NCBI GenBank assembly: GCA_002197995.1
Contig: NGZR01000001.1
Span: forward strand, 7,254,001 to 7,318,000
Length of the DNA stretch: 64,000 nucleotides
Direction of reading: 5' to 3'
From: Gaeumannomyces sp. JS-464
Lineage: Eukaryota > Ascomycota > Sordariomycetes > Magnaporthales > Magnaporthaceae
Both the position numbers and the translations under genes were made by a program. Below the pieces are notes generated by a model that did no database searches, had not been told where the DNA came from, and saw nothing but the letters and a program-made list of their open reading frames with translations. Below, one piece after another: positions 23,216 through 33,690 of the stretch (its first letter is position 1; every line of letters starts with the position of its first letter).

Positions 23216-24321
23216 AGTTGAATATAGGGGGTAAGAGTGTATGAAAGAATGTTGGCAACTAGTAGCAGCCTCACTAAAACGAGAGTATAGCCGAAGAAGG
23301 CCTGGCAGAGAACGAAGGACTAGAGCCAAAGACTCAAAACGATCACCTAGCTGCCTAGGGAGTTGAAAAAAGGACGGCGCGAGACTGTCGCTGGACGGAG
23401 GATACAGATAGAAAGGGTCCGACACGACGAGGTGGAATCTGGCCGGCGCGTCTTTTATATATGATGAATCTCAGAAGGTCTAGTCGGCACACAGCGCCAT
23501 AAGCCGGCTGCTTCTAGAATTAGAGCATCCATCTCGTACGATTGGGGTACATTTCCCACATTGCTGGCCGTTATGGGTCATAACGCCAACGGCGAACCCG
23601 CATGGAGGGCGAGGGCCAGTGTCCAAAGGTTAACATGGTCCCCTTGGCGGTCAACTGGCCTCTCGGGTCTGAAACCGCCCCAAAGGGCAGCCAGCCCACA
23701 GGTGAGAGTTGTGGCAATACGGGGCGGCTTGGCCGTCTGTGTTGCGACTGGTGGTGGCGTCCGCCGTCTATTGCCTATCGTCCACCAGGGAGAGGGTAAC
23801 GAGAATGATGAAAGAGGGGGAAATGTTCCCGCTCAACCGAGCTAGCCAGGCACGACATTGTCTAGCACGGAGGCGGCTAGCCCTGCTAGGATCGGTGGCG
23901 CGCCCACGCCTTGGCGCGGTCGCACCGCCGCCCAAGCGCTAGCACCCGAGCCGTCGTGAGCTCTGACCGCCATCAAAGCCGAGAGGGTCGCCCCGCGTCT
24001 CTTGGCTTTATTTCCGCTCGGGAGAACATGTCAGCTCGGCGAACTTCATCGGAAGAGGGAGAAATGGGTTTTCAGCTAGGATGCAAAGCATTTCGGGAGG
24101 GCAAAAATAGGTTGCACCGGGCTAGATGGGTTCCGATGGTGGATAGGAAGGGAGCGTTGTACAAAGAACCAGCTCTCTCCGGGCCATGTCTGGGTTTTAG
24201 ATTGCCAAAATATGCTGTAGAACTCTTGAATGGAGACAGGTGGATGACGACGGAAAACAAGAGAAATGAACAGTCCCGCTCCCGAAGCTTCTGCACGTCG
24301 GGAACACCTCCCAACCCTCTC
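23216..24321. other. Intergenic, no supported gene
   Basis: Promoter side of the deacetylase gene; a TATATA element lies at 23456-23461. The 259-codon open frame beginning at 23911 (+) runs antisense into the FSH gene and has no domain. Confidence 0.5.
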
Positions 24322-25137
24322 TTACTGGGCATTTTCGCAAACATCCCTGACCAGCTGGGCTATCCTAAGGGAAACCTCGGTCGATCTGGGCACATCATGA
24401 CCACCTCCATGGTCGTACATCAGCCTGTTGTCGCAGAAGAACGCGAGCTGCATGCTAGCAGGCCACCTGGGGTCTTTGCCGCCCGAGATGTGGACCGTGG
24501 GAATGTTTATCCGTATGTTCTGGGGGAACGTCGTATAATCGAGGCCAAACACGTCGGTAGGGCTCGGCTTCCTGGTCGGGTCGTGCAAAAGGCCTTTGGT
24601 ATTGTCCCACAGGCCAACCCCGGGTTGGATCTTGTCGAGGTTGGCAGCCCACATCTTGAGCTCTGCAGCCTTGTTCTTGAGCATCTGTGATGTGCGGTCG
24701 CTGATGTCGTGCGCCCTTTGAGAGACAGGGAGGCCGAGGTCCTCTAGTGCGGAGAAGGGGATACCGCCGCAGATGAAGATAGCGATTTTGAACGGCAGCG
24801 GAGCACCAGGGTTCTCCTTTGCGTGGTACAAAAGGTAGCTTCCGACTAGCGAGCAGCCCTGGGAAAACCCCAGAACACCGTCGTATGGGCCATGCTCGGT
24901 CGTGTAGTCGTCCAGCCAGAGGTGGGCTGCGCGGATGGCCTGGGGTGTGGCCTTGGGCCACCAGGTGTAGTTTCCACTGTCGAAGAAGACGTCGACTCCC
25001 GGCGCCGGCGAGCAGCGAAAGGGAGCGTCGACGAAGTCGAACTGGTAGGAGCCGTCTAGTTGGTTCCGGAAGGCCACTGTTTGTGACTTCATTATCGAGG
25101 CACTAGTGCCGTGGCCGTGGAGGCAAAGAAAACGCAT
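24322..25137 (-). CDS. FSH-type serine hydrolase
   Basis: Single exon, 271 residues, alpha/beta-hydrolase of the FSH1/DUF341 family. It starts with the family's N-terminal strand MRFLCLHGHGTSASIM. The nucleophile elbow is GVLGFSQGCSL (Ser), the acid lies in HISGGKDPRWP, and the catalytic His lies in YDHGGGHDVPR. Relatives include yeast FSH1 and the thioesterase LovG that releases polyketides, but no polyketide synthase is in this window, so a link to secondary metabolism is unsupported. There is no signal peptide or membrane segment, so it is cytosolic. The frame is intact, unlike several neighbours. Confidence 0.93.
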   Translation of the reverse strand: MRFLCLHGHGTSASIMKSQTVAFRNQLDGSYQFDFVDAPFRCSPAPGVDVFFDSGNYTWWPKATPQAIRAAHLWLDDYTTEHGPYDGVLGFSQGCSLVGSYLLYHAKENPGAPLPFKIAIFICGGIPFSALEDLGLPVSQRAHDISDRTSQMLKNKAAELKMWAANLDKIQPGVGLWDNTKGLLHDPTRKPSPTDVFGLDYTTFPQNIRINIPTVHISGGKDPRWPASMQLAFFCDNRLMYDHGGGHDVPRSTEVSLRIAQLVRDVCENAQ

Positions 25138-26406
25138 CGCGTCTGGGGATGGGTAGAGTCAAAGGGATGAATTCTTGTTGACCTCAACCGTCGAGGTTCC
25201 ACTGCAGTTCCGGGATGCAGCCCACAGAGAAAACGAGATGTAGTCGGGTGAGTTTTCCGAGCAGTCTGCGAGCTGGAGAAGGGCACACAATAGGTATTGG
25301 AGTGTGGCAACGCATATCTTCGGCCGCCTGCTGATTCCGTCGGGACTCCGGCCTGGAGGACTCCGGCTTGGCCCTAAACCCCCAAACATAAGGCAGATAC
25401 CAGTCGTTCCCCAATAAAAGCCTGCAGTCTGAATAAACTGCACAGCCATGTTGTTTAGAACAGCTAAAACCTTATGGTAAAGAGGTAGGCACTAGATTAC
25501 CTTGCCTTTCTTCCCGGCATCTTGGAAACCGGAAGGGGGAAGGGAATGGGAAAAGACAATGGAAATAAAATAAAATAAAAATAAAAATGATGATACACGA
25601 AGCAGAAAACAGCAACAAGATGCAAAAGACAGGAAAGGAGACCTACAGGATAAGTTCGGATAAGTTCGGATCATGGGGGTTCCAATTAGCGCTGTCGAAA
25701 CTGCAGTTTTTATTTGGGCCGTGACACAATCTCCGGCCGCGGGCCTGAGATTCTTCCATCCGCCACGTCTGTTATTGGATGGTCCCAGGACACTGTGACA
25801 CGTTGGCATGACATGCCTTTGAACGAGTGAACGTCATATGTATTGAACGGAAATGGACATGCCAATCAGGTTGGTGATCATATCAGACCAGTATTGATTG
25901 GGCTGATATCATGTGCGACTGAAGCCAAAAAAATCCCTTTATGTTCAAAGCAGCCTCTGATTCTTTCTAGTACCCACGACGGGCTGTCGCTGAAGGTATG
26001 GCGGCGTGGAAATCGCAAGAAATCCAAGACAAAGGATCAATGATCAGAGAAGCTGTTCCACAAGGGCGACGACAGGGGGTTGTGTTTGGTTGGGTTAGGG
26101 TTGGAGGGATAAGATAAGAACTTCTAGGCCCGCCAGGCGGCCGCCACCCGACCCGCGTCGCACCTGACGACCTCGAGCACATGTAAACATTCACGGAACA
26201 CCTGTTGGCCAGATTGCGTCTGGTCAGGCGACGGGAGTCGCTGCAAGCAACACATTTCGCAGGCCAATCCCCGGACCTAACTGTCTCATTTTCCCCTTTG
26301 CTGTAACATCTCGCAGCTGTTCTTCGGGGGGTCTGCGAAGCGGTCATCCTTTCACACGTGCCAGATCAACTCCGCCGGCAAGCTGGGGCTCCGCTGAACC
26401 ACGGCG
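25138..26406. other. Intergenic between divergent genes
   Basis: Separates the FSH hydrolase (-) from the ESCRT-III gene (+). It contains an A-rich AATAAAATAAAA-type stretch near 25566-25590 and a tandem pair TAAGTTCGGA at about 25651-25670. No gene recognised. Confidence 0.5.
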
Positions 26407-28072
26407 ATGGGCGACCTCGTCGATTTCCTCACCGAGAACGCCGATGGATTCCGGAAGTAAGTGGTGGAGGTGCACATCATGAGCGCCGCTGAAACGCGAC
26501 ATTCGTCGAATTTTCAATCTCTTGCCAGCTGCAGGCATCTCGGCCCCCACAACTAACGACGTCATCGCCACCACCTTTAGAGCACGATTACCAGCCCTCT
26601 ACTCAGACTTCCGCGGCCAGCGGGCCACCAACCCAGATGGATATGCCGCCAACGTGTCGGCATGGCGCCGCGCCCTAGCCGCCATCGCCCGCTCCGGCCT
26701 GGCCCCGTCTTCCTCCTCCGCGGGCCCGCCTGACTCCCTCATCCTGACCACCGACGATAGTCTCCTCCGCGCTCTCGAGAGCAGGAATTACGGCCGGCCC
26801 CTCGCCCTAGGCGTCGCCGTCAACGAGGCCATCGCCGCCGGCGACCTCATCCCTCTGCCCCAGTACCTCGCCGCCAAGCAGAGCATACTCGCCCGCCCCG
26901 CCTCGTCCCTTTCTTTGGCGTCGGTGCCCTGGACGGTCCTGTCCTGGGGCGTCAGGCAGGTCGGCGCAGCGACTGGACTGAGCGGCGGTGGCGTCTCGGA
27001 CAAGCTGCCAAAGACGCACCTCGTCGTTCTGGCCAACGTCGAGGCCGCAGCTAAGAACTTTGCGGAGAAGACGGAGGATGCGAGCTCAAGGTTCGAGCGC
27101 ACCTGGTCCAAGCCGCATTTCTTGAAGACGTTCCAAGCCGAACTCCTCCCGTCGGGGAAGCTGTCCGCGGCGGACGCCGACGTTCTTCTGACCTTCCTGT
27201 CGAGGGACAAGGGCCTGGTCGCATGCGATGGGAAAGTCGTCAAGCTCAAGGATGATGCCGGGACCAGCAGCAGCAGCGACGAGATCACGTCCGAGGACGC
27301 GGCCGTCGCGCAGCTTAAGGAACTGACGGAGTACCTCACCCATCAGACCAGTATCCTCAACCGCCGCGTCGACGAGCTCAACGCCGCGGCCAAGGACGCC
27401 GTGGCCCGGGGCAACCGCGTGGCGGCGCTGGCGGCGCTCAAGTCGCGCAAGATCGCCGAGTCGTCGCTGCGCACCCGCTTCGCCACGCTCTCGCAGCTCG
27501 AGGAGGTTGCGGCCCGCATCGAGCAGGCGTCGGACCAGGTCCAGCTCGTCAAGGTCATGGCGACGAGCACCGAGGCCCTCAAGGGCCTCAACAGCAAGGT
27601 CGGCGGCGCCGATGCCGTCGGGGACGTCGTCGACCGCCTGCGCGAGCAGATGGATGCTGTTGACGAGGTTGGTTCCATCCTGGCCGAGTCGGCGGGCCCC
27701 GTCGTGGACGAGGACGAGATCGATGAAGAGCTGGCAGCGCTCGAGGGCGAGGAGAAGAAGAAAGAGGAGGAAAGGGAGCGGGCGAAGGAGGAGGCGAAGG
27801 AGGCCAAGGAAGCCGAGGAGGTCCAGCGTCAACTCGAGGCCATCGGAAGTGCCAAAGAGCCGACCACCGAAACGGAGCAACGAGACGCACCGAGGCCAGG
27901 GTCAGCCGAGAGAGAGAAGCCGTCGAGAGCATCCGGAGGCTGTCTCTGGAGGAGCCGCTCCAGGCACAGCCCATCAGATAACGGTCATGCACGCCAATTT
28001 GGGAGCATCCGGCTCCAGCAAAGACGTGCCATCTATAATTATGTCGGAGATATTCCTTGCTTTCGCTTTTAA
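26407..28072 (+). CDS. Snf7-domain ESCRT-III protein, CHMP7-like
   Basis: Exon 1 (26407-26456) encodes MGDLVDFLTENADGFRK. A 124-nt intron (GTAAGT, branch ACTAAC, CCTTTAG) joins exactly to ARLPALYSDFRGQRA, typical of fungal CHMP7-like proteins. The N-terminal half (residues ~15-235) is a winged-helix-like region, including NPDGYAANVSAWRRAL. The C-terminal half is a Snf7 coiled coil with LAALKSRKIAESSLRTRF, followed by acidic DEDEIDEELAALEGEEKKKE. The frame stays open to 28072, but a second frame from about 27890 to a TAA at 27979-27981 gives the conserved ending AVESIRRLSLEEPLQAQPIR, so one indel near 27850-27910 is likely and 27981 is probably the true end. Such proteins act in membrane remodelling at the nuclear envelope and endosomes (family knowledge). 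Confidence 0.9.
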
Positions 28073-28194
28073 TCTTTGCCAGCATCGTGGTTTGCAGAGT
28101 GTGCCTATTTGACATGGGGTATGGCGTTCGGGGCTACTATTTGGAGCAAATGTATTTGAGAATGATTAGATCCGGTCGGGCTCACTTAGGCACC

Positions 28195-29586
28195 CTAAAT
28201 AGTCCCATCATGCACATCATTTAATTGTGGAGGTTGTCCTCCCACAATAGCCAGCCCAGTATCACAAGTTTCCAGTGAGGGACCGGCATGATACAAATTG
28301 CCTTGTGGGTGTACAGCTAACGGACTCGTCGGCTCGGCCTTGTCACCATCTTTTGTGTGCAGTGTTTCGTCGCCACGACTTGGTGGCTGTTTCGCGCTGG
28401 TTCTAGGAGGTTCAGTATTTGACGCTGAACGCTCCTGGACCTGGTCACCTGCGGCGGCTGGTTGTTTGGCCTTGGGCCTGGTTCGGCGTGCATTGGCAAT
28501 CAGATCCTTGAATGAGGACTCGTGTCTGATGGCCCAGGCCTCCCCGTCAAAGTCCTTGTCCTTTATTTGGGCGCCCATGGCCGAGGAGCGTGACGGGGCG
28601 GGGGCGCCGACGGTGCGCTCCCAAACCGCCAAATCCTGCAGGAGCTCCCCTTTCCTTTTTGGCCGCAACGAGTCGCAGTTTGCGTTCCACAGCGTCACCC
28701 ACTCCTTATGCCGCCGCTCGAGCAGCTGCCGGTTACCCGAAGATGAGACCCCGAGAGCCGAGAGTTTTTTGCGGAGCGCTTGGTCGGTCAATATCGAATA
28801 GTTGAGAAAAGGGAGGCGTTCAGGTGGCGGTTTCGCAGGTTGCTGCGTTGCTGCCGAGACGAATAGACCAGAGCCCCTACCGTTGCTGCTTGATGCTGCA
28901 GCTGGAGCTCCGGTGGACGTCGGGTTTTCTGGCGGGACTCCGGGACAAGACGTGTCGATGTGCTTGTCTACCTGCATAGGCTTCATCCGCGTCCAGCATA
29001 TGGGGCAAGCCACCAAGCCGTCGTCTGTATGTGCCGAATCAGCAAAATAGAATTCCACCACCCAACGGGTATAAGAACTCAATTACGAACCTGGCACATA
29101 GTCCATATTCTCCGCATCCCTGATCTCAATCACGTCCACCTCCTCCCTCATCATCGCCGCAGTGGCCTCGGCCGCCTTTGCTTTGCTCCGCCTCGTAGAC
29201 ATCCTGGGCTTCTTCCGGTCCGCCGTTTCGTCATTCTCGATATCGTCTTCGGCCTTGCGCTTGGGCGAGGCTGGCGCGGGAGGCGGGGCGCGGGCCACTT
29301 GAAGCAAGGCGGCCCTGGTCGCGGTGAAGGCATCGACGGCCTCGCGGAGGGCCCAATTGCCCCGCAGCTTGTTCTCTTGGTCGGTTGCGCGGCAGAGTGG
29401 GCACTTGCCGTCGACGCTGAGCGAGCGCCGAATGCACAGGGAGCAAAATGTGTGGGAGCAAGATGTGATCATAGGCGAGTTGTACAGATCCTTGCAAACG
29501 TGACACCTGAAGGCCTGCTCGACCTGCATCAGGCCAGCAAGAGGGGTGCCGAGCCAGTCGGTCGAATCTGGCACATCGGAGTCCAT
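28195..29586 (-). CDS. RAD18: RAD18 postreplication-repair E3 ubiquitin ligase
   Basis: Two exons (29586-29091, 29024-28195) with a 66-nt intron joining YVP to [11 protein letters not shown]; 441 residues. The RING finger spans residues ~28-66 ([29 protein letters not shown]). After a basic region comes a UBZ4 zinc finger (CPICWTRM ... HIDTSC), then a SAP domain ([20 protein letters not shown] ... [19 protein letters not shown]). The tail is polar. Rad18 with Rad6 monoubiquitinates PCNA at stalled forks. The domain order RING-UBZ-SAP is diagnostic. The Neurospora equivalent is uvs-2. The frame is intact. Confidence 0.95.
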
Positions 29587-31005
29587 GGCGTTGTCCGAGA
29601 TCAGCGTGCGCGGGGATGCGCTGGTGCCTGGGTTGCGTCTTCGGCACGCTCAGGTATGCTGACGAGCTAGGAGGCTGTTTTCCTAGCTTGCGCGTTAGGA
29701 AGACCTCGGAGAGATGCGCGGGTATGGATCAAGGTGACGGGAGAGCAAGATTGTGATGGTTGTGGTAACCTAGGGCCTTTTCAGCCTCCGGCTCTCGCTG
29801 CCAAAAGATCAACGCGCTGGCAAGTTCCTTCCATGCGCGTCGGACTCAAAGTGGTTTGCATGGATAGTGACGGGAGAGCCCCACATTTGGAAAGCGAGCG
29901 TGGATGATTGGCGGAGTTGAACTCGTGATCAGGTGACAGCGCGCTGCCAGTTCAAGAACAAGGGTCAGGACTTACCGGCAGCTTACCTAAGGATGGATTC
30001 TAACCCGAGCCCCCTGACTCGTCGTGCCTCCTCTTCCCCACTTCACCGGGGTTACATGCCCCCAAACCCAGATCAACACCACGCATTGCCATAAGTGATA
30101 TCGGCCCGATCCAATGCCAGCGAACTCATGATCGTGCCTACGCTTTCGGCCTAACCGCTCGCCCGACCCACCGACTTCTGCAGGATGCGGGCAACGGGCA
30201 TGCCCAGGTGCGGGGAGCCGGGCCCCGCGACTGAGAATCCCTCCTTGCCCAATGAGCTTTCCTTCCTTGCCTTCGCTGTGCTACCCTAATGCTCGGATGT
30301 AACGCCGGGTAGGCAGCTACCTATTCAGCCGAACTAGAGTTGAGACTGGTGATAGATGGGGTCACAGCGCATGTGAGAGAGAGGGAACTTGGGGAGGGGA
30401 AGAGGGCAATCATTAATAGATCCCAGAAGGCAAGGCAGGTGACGTCGGGGCCATAGCAAACGTTCGGCTTAATGTACAAACTCAGTGAGTTTGAGCCCAG
30501 GTCAAGACGGCGAGCTCATCTTAGCACCAAGTTCAGGCAGGCGCCACCCGATCGGCCCCACGTCCCTTCTTCCCACGCCGAGAGTTCGAGATAATCCGTA
30601 GTCACCGAGGCATTGGCCAGACTTGGATAGTATTTGGCTCGCGTGTAAGTCAACCAGCGTTCACCATCTCATGTATCATTGGGCAGACTACGTGAAAGCG
30701 ATCTTCTGCAGCCTTGAGAGGCAGTTTGGACATGAATGAGACTGGATGCTACTTAGGTCAACATAGGCCGGGAATCTGATTGTTAACCTTTGTTCCTCTC
30801 CAGCGCTGCCAGACTAGACTACCGTACCAGCGCTGCACAATGCCGAGCTTCAAAGCCTTTGTTGTGAGAGCCGTCGGGTTGGCAACAAACTTGGTCTATC
30901 GTGGTGATGCTGGGCAGCAGGTTCTAGCGCCCCCTCCGATACAGGACTGAGCAGATCTGACTTGCACGCGTCCGGGGGTTTGATGACCAGATTCCTGACG
31001 CACAG
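29587..31005. other. Intergenic between divergent genes
   Basis: About 1.4 kb upstream of both RAD18 (-) and the beta-propeller gene (+). ATG at 30840 opens a short frame (MPSFKAFVVRAVGLATN) that could be the missing first exon of the downstream gene, though no clean donor links it. No other gene recognised. Confidence 0.45.
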
Positions 31006-32584
31006 CCTCCAACTGGGGCAACTGGTTAGGATGGGGCGCGGGAGTTTATAATAACCGCTGGGCTGCTTCCGACGCAGTGGTGAGCACTAGAAACATCGCC
31101 AATCTCACCAAGGTGTGTTCTGTTCAGTACTCTGGCGCAGGGCAGAGCGCGGCACCTTTGGTTACAGGAGGGATCGCCTATTATCCGACCTTCACCGGCC
31201 TTCTGGTCGCCCTTGATTATCGAACGTGCTCCGAGGTCTGGAGCATCAATGTCACGCGCATCATCGACGACTTCCGACCTGGGCCCATCGAGAATCTCAA
31301 ACCCAAACTGTCACGAACCACGCCGGCGCTCGACAAGGATGGTGACGTCCTCTTCATCGGTACTCTCGCTCACGCTCTGGTGCTGGCTATAGACCGTCAC
31401 TCGGGGAGGTTGATAGACAGCATCCAGATCGACAACCACCCCTTCGCCATATTGACCCAGTCGCCGACATTCTACGACGGCCGCCTCTACGCTGGCGTGT
31501 CGAGCACCGAGTCTGTGTGGTATCGCCAGGAAACAAATGCTGCTCCTTCGTGGGCTCCTTCCACGCCGTCTCCCTGGTCGGCGGGAGGCTCCAGCATGAA
31601 TGGGGCGTCCAGACTCTCCCCCATACGTCACCCGCAAACGCCAACCTGAGTGGCGCTGCCGTTTGGGGTAGCCAGCCTTCAATCGACCCGATCCGAAAGC
31701 AGGTCTTTTTCGGAAGCGGCAACCTTTACCACATGCCCCAAAGTTTTGTGAACTGCGTACAACAGACTGCCAACATCAGCATCATCGAGCAGGGGCTCAC
31801 GGGTCACGACCCCTGCTTGCCTATAGAGACCTACCAGGACTCTATTATGGCGATCGACCTAGAGACGGGCCGCATCAATTGGGCCAAGCAGCTGGGGCAG
31901 CTAGACGCATGGAACACCGGCTGCATGGGCGATCCCGGGCTTCTGTCGAACCCAGACGCGTGCCCGGAAACGCCCGGACCGGACGCAGACTTTGGCATGG
32001 CGCCGACGTTCGTTCTGGGTAGCTCGGCGACGCCGGCCGGCCAAGACATTATAGTGGCTGGCCAGAAGAGCGGCATGCTGTATGCGCTCTTTGCGCAGAC
32101 GGGAACCGTAGCCTGGGCGAGACGGATGGGCCCTGGCGAGACCGAAGGAGGCCTAACGTGGGGTGTGGCGGTGGATGACAAATCCGTCTACTTCACGAAC
32201 ACCAACTCGGGGCACAAGCAGTTCCCAATGCCCGATGGTCAGGTCATCTCCAACAGCGCGTTTGGCGCGGCGAGTCTCAAGGACGGACGGGTTCTGTGGC
32301 TGACGCCGGCTCCAAACAACCACGACAGCTTCGTCGCTCCGACGGTGGTCAACGATATCGTTCTAGTTGGGACAACCGGGGCGAGGGGCAAGGGGATCGA
32401 GCCCATCGGGCCGGGCTTCCTGACGCCGCTGGACAAGCATACGGGGAGGATACTGCGGCAAATCGAGACGGACTCTGTGTTCAGGGGAGGAATGGCCGCC
32501 GTCCGCGACTTCGTCTTGTTTGGGACTGGGTATGGCGGTCTTCACGCCAGCGTTTCGGGGTCCTTCAGCGTGTGGAAGGTATAA
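31006..32584 (+). CDS. PQQ-type beta-propeller protein (quinoprotein dehydrogenase-like)
   Basis: The main coding block begins after an acceptor at 31005 (branch CTGAC) with SNWGNWLGWGAGVYNNRWAA. It continues through typical blades: QSAAPLVTGGIAYYPTFTG, LLVALDYRTCSEVWS, DSIMAIDLETGRINWAKQLG, DIIVAGQKSGMLYALFAQTG, GTVAWARRMGPGETEGG and LDKHTGRILRQIET. The ending GYGGLHASVSGSFSVWKV is intact. A frame change near 31515 (TGTGTGG) splits the gene; both halves are colinear with one propeller. The first exon, expected to encode a signal peptide, is not resolved. Fungal homologues resemble polyvinyl-alcohol dehydrogenase-like secreted oxidoreductases; substrate unknown. Confidence 0.8.
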
Positions 32585-33690
32585 AGATGGGTGGGAAATA
32601 GAAAATGCGTGAAGCGGGGCTGGGAATTTCGTAGGTCTTTAGGTTCCTAATGAAGCAGAGTGGCTGCAACGAAAAACACTAACTGTTGGTAGGAGTGGTG
32701 CTCCTGTAGGCACGGAGATCTCCAAAAAGGAAAGAACAAAGATCTATAGATCTGGAACTGGTGTCTGTTATGATGCATGTCTGCGTAGGAATCTAGTTAC
32801 AGGAAGGGATCACAAGATTCCCTTTTGTAGGCTCGTGGGAGCGCACGGCCCGTGGGCCTGCGGCTCCACGAGGCGTGGGCCCTTTCTGGATGCACGCGCT
32901 AGATCACGTGGATCAACACTAACAGTATACAAAAAAAAAAAGCTCACCGAGCACCGCTCGGTTACGACACTCCCCGCAAGGTTTTACTACGTTCTTTTGT
33001 GGTGATCGGAGTTCTCATCAATCGCACAGGGGTTTCCACCCGGGATCGAACTGGGGATCTTGTAGTAATGGATGGCATGTGGTGCGATCGTATCTAACTG
33101 CACCATCCGTGTACCCCAGTCGTTATGGTGAGAGGGCAGGAGATGGGATGATAAGGGTAGTAAGCAATCAGGTAGGAAGGCACTCGGCTCCCTTCCCAAC
33201 TGCTTCGACATGGCCGTCACTCTCTCCTGACTTGCAACTGTCTCCCAGGATTGTGAGCTGGCAGGGGAAAGCCCGGGTCTAAGTGTAAAAGTGTGATACA
33301 AACGAAATGTACCGCAGCGGCTACAGCTCTCTACTTTGGCCTTGCAATATATAAGGAAACAGCTAGTTGCTAAGAGCAGCTGGGTAGCATTATATGTAAA
33401 TGTTTCGAGTTTTCGTAATATTTTTCCGTCGTCTTTCCTCGCGTCACTGTGAGATGTTAAGGGAGGTGAGCCCCTGAGCTGGAGCCCCCGAGCCTTGTTT
33501 GCGGGTTAGGGTTGAAAAAATACCCCCGCGACACGTGATAGCGCGTTTGCTGGCCCCATCCAGCACTCGTCAAATCGCGATTTCGGCTCGGGCATTCGCT
33601 ATGCTCTCACGTCCCGCCACAACGCATGCTCGTTTGGCCTCGAAACTTGATCGTTTTGCTTGCTTTTACAGGGCTGGTGCAGCAGCGAAA
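32585..33690. other. Intergenic with a tRNA-like Pol III unit
   Basis: Holds the 3' flank of the beta-propeller gene, the tRNA-like unit annotated separately, a TATATAA element near 33349-33355, and the POL32 promoter. No protein gene recognised. Confidence 0.5.
32928..33116 (-). other. tRNA-like / SINE-like Pol III transcription unit
   Basis: On the minus strand, a box-A-like GGTGCAGTTAG lies in a hairpin (GGTGC/GCACC inside GGATGG/CCATCC). A box-B-like AGTTCGATCCC follows about 45 bases on, and then CCGGG. Downstream, CCGAGC-GGT-GCTCGG forms a perfect hairpin and is followed by a run of 11 T, a strong Pol III stop. The T-stem has an A-C mismatch and the expected acceptor stem does not pair, so this is not a normal tRNA. 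A tRNA-derived SINE copy or small structured RNA fits best. No target-site duplication was identified. Confidence 0.4.

Noticed and set aside
24322..25137. FSH hydrolase as part of a polyketide cluster
   Set aside because: No synthase, transporter or cluster regulator nearby; the family is also common outside clusters.
27086..27880. Minus-strand 264-codon Leu-rich open frame
   Set aside because: Antisense of the Snf7 coiled coil; GC-rich coding DNA leaves long open frames on the other strand.
33035..33116. A normal tRNA gene on the minus strand
   Set aside because: Box A and B are present, but the acceptor stem does not pair and the T-stem has a mismatch; kept only as a tRNA-like unit.
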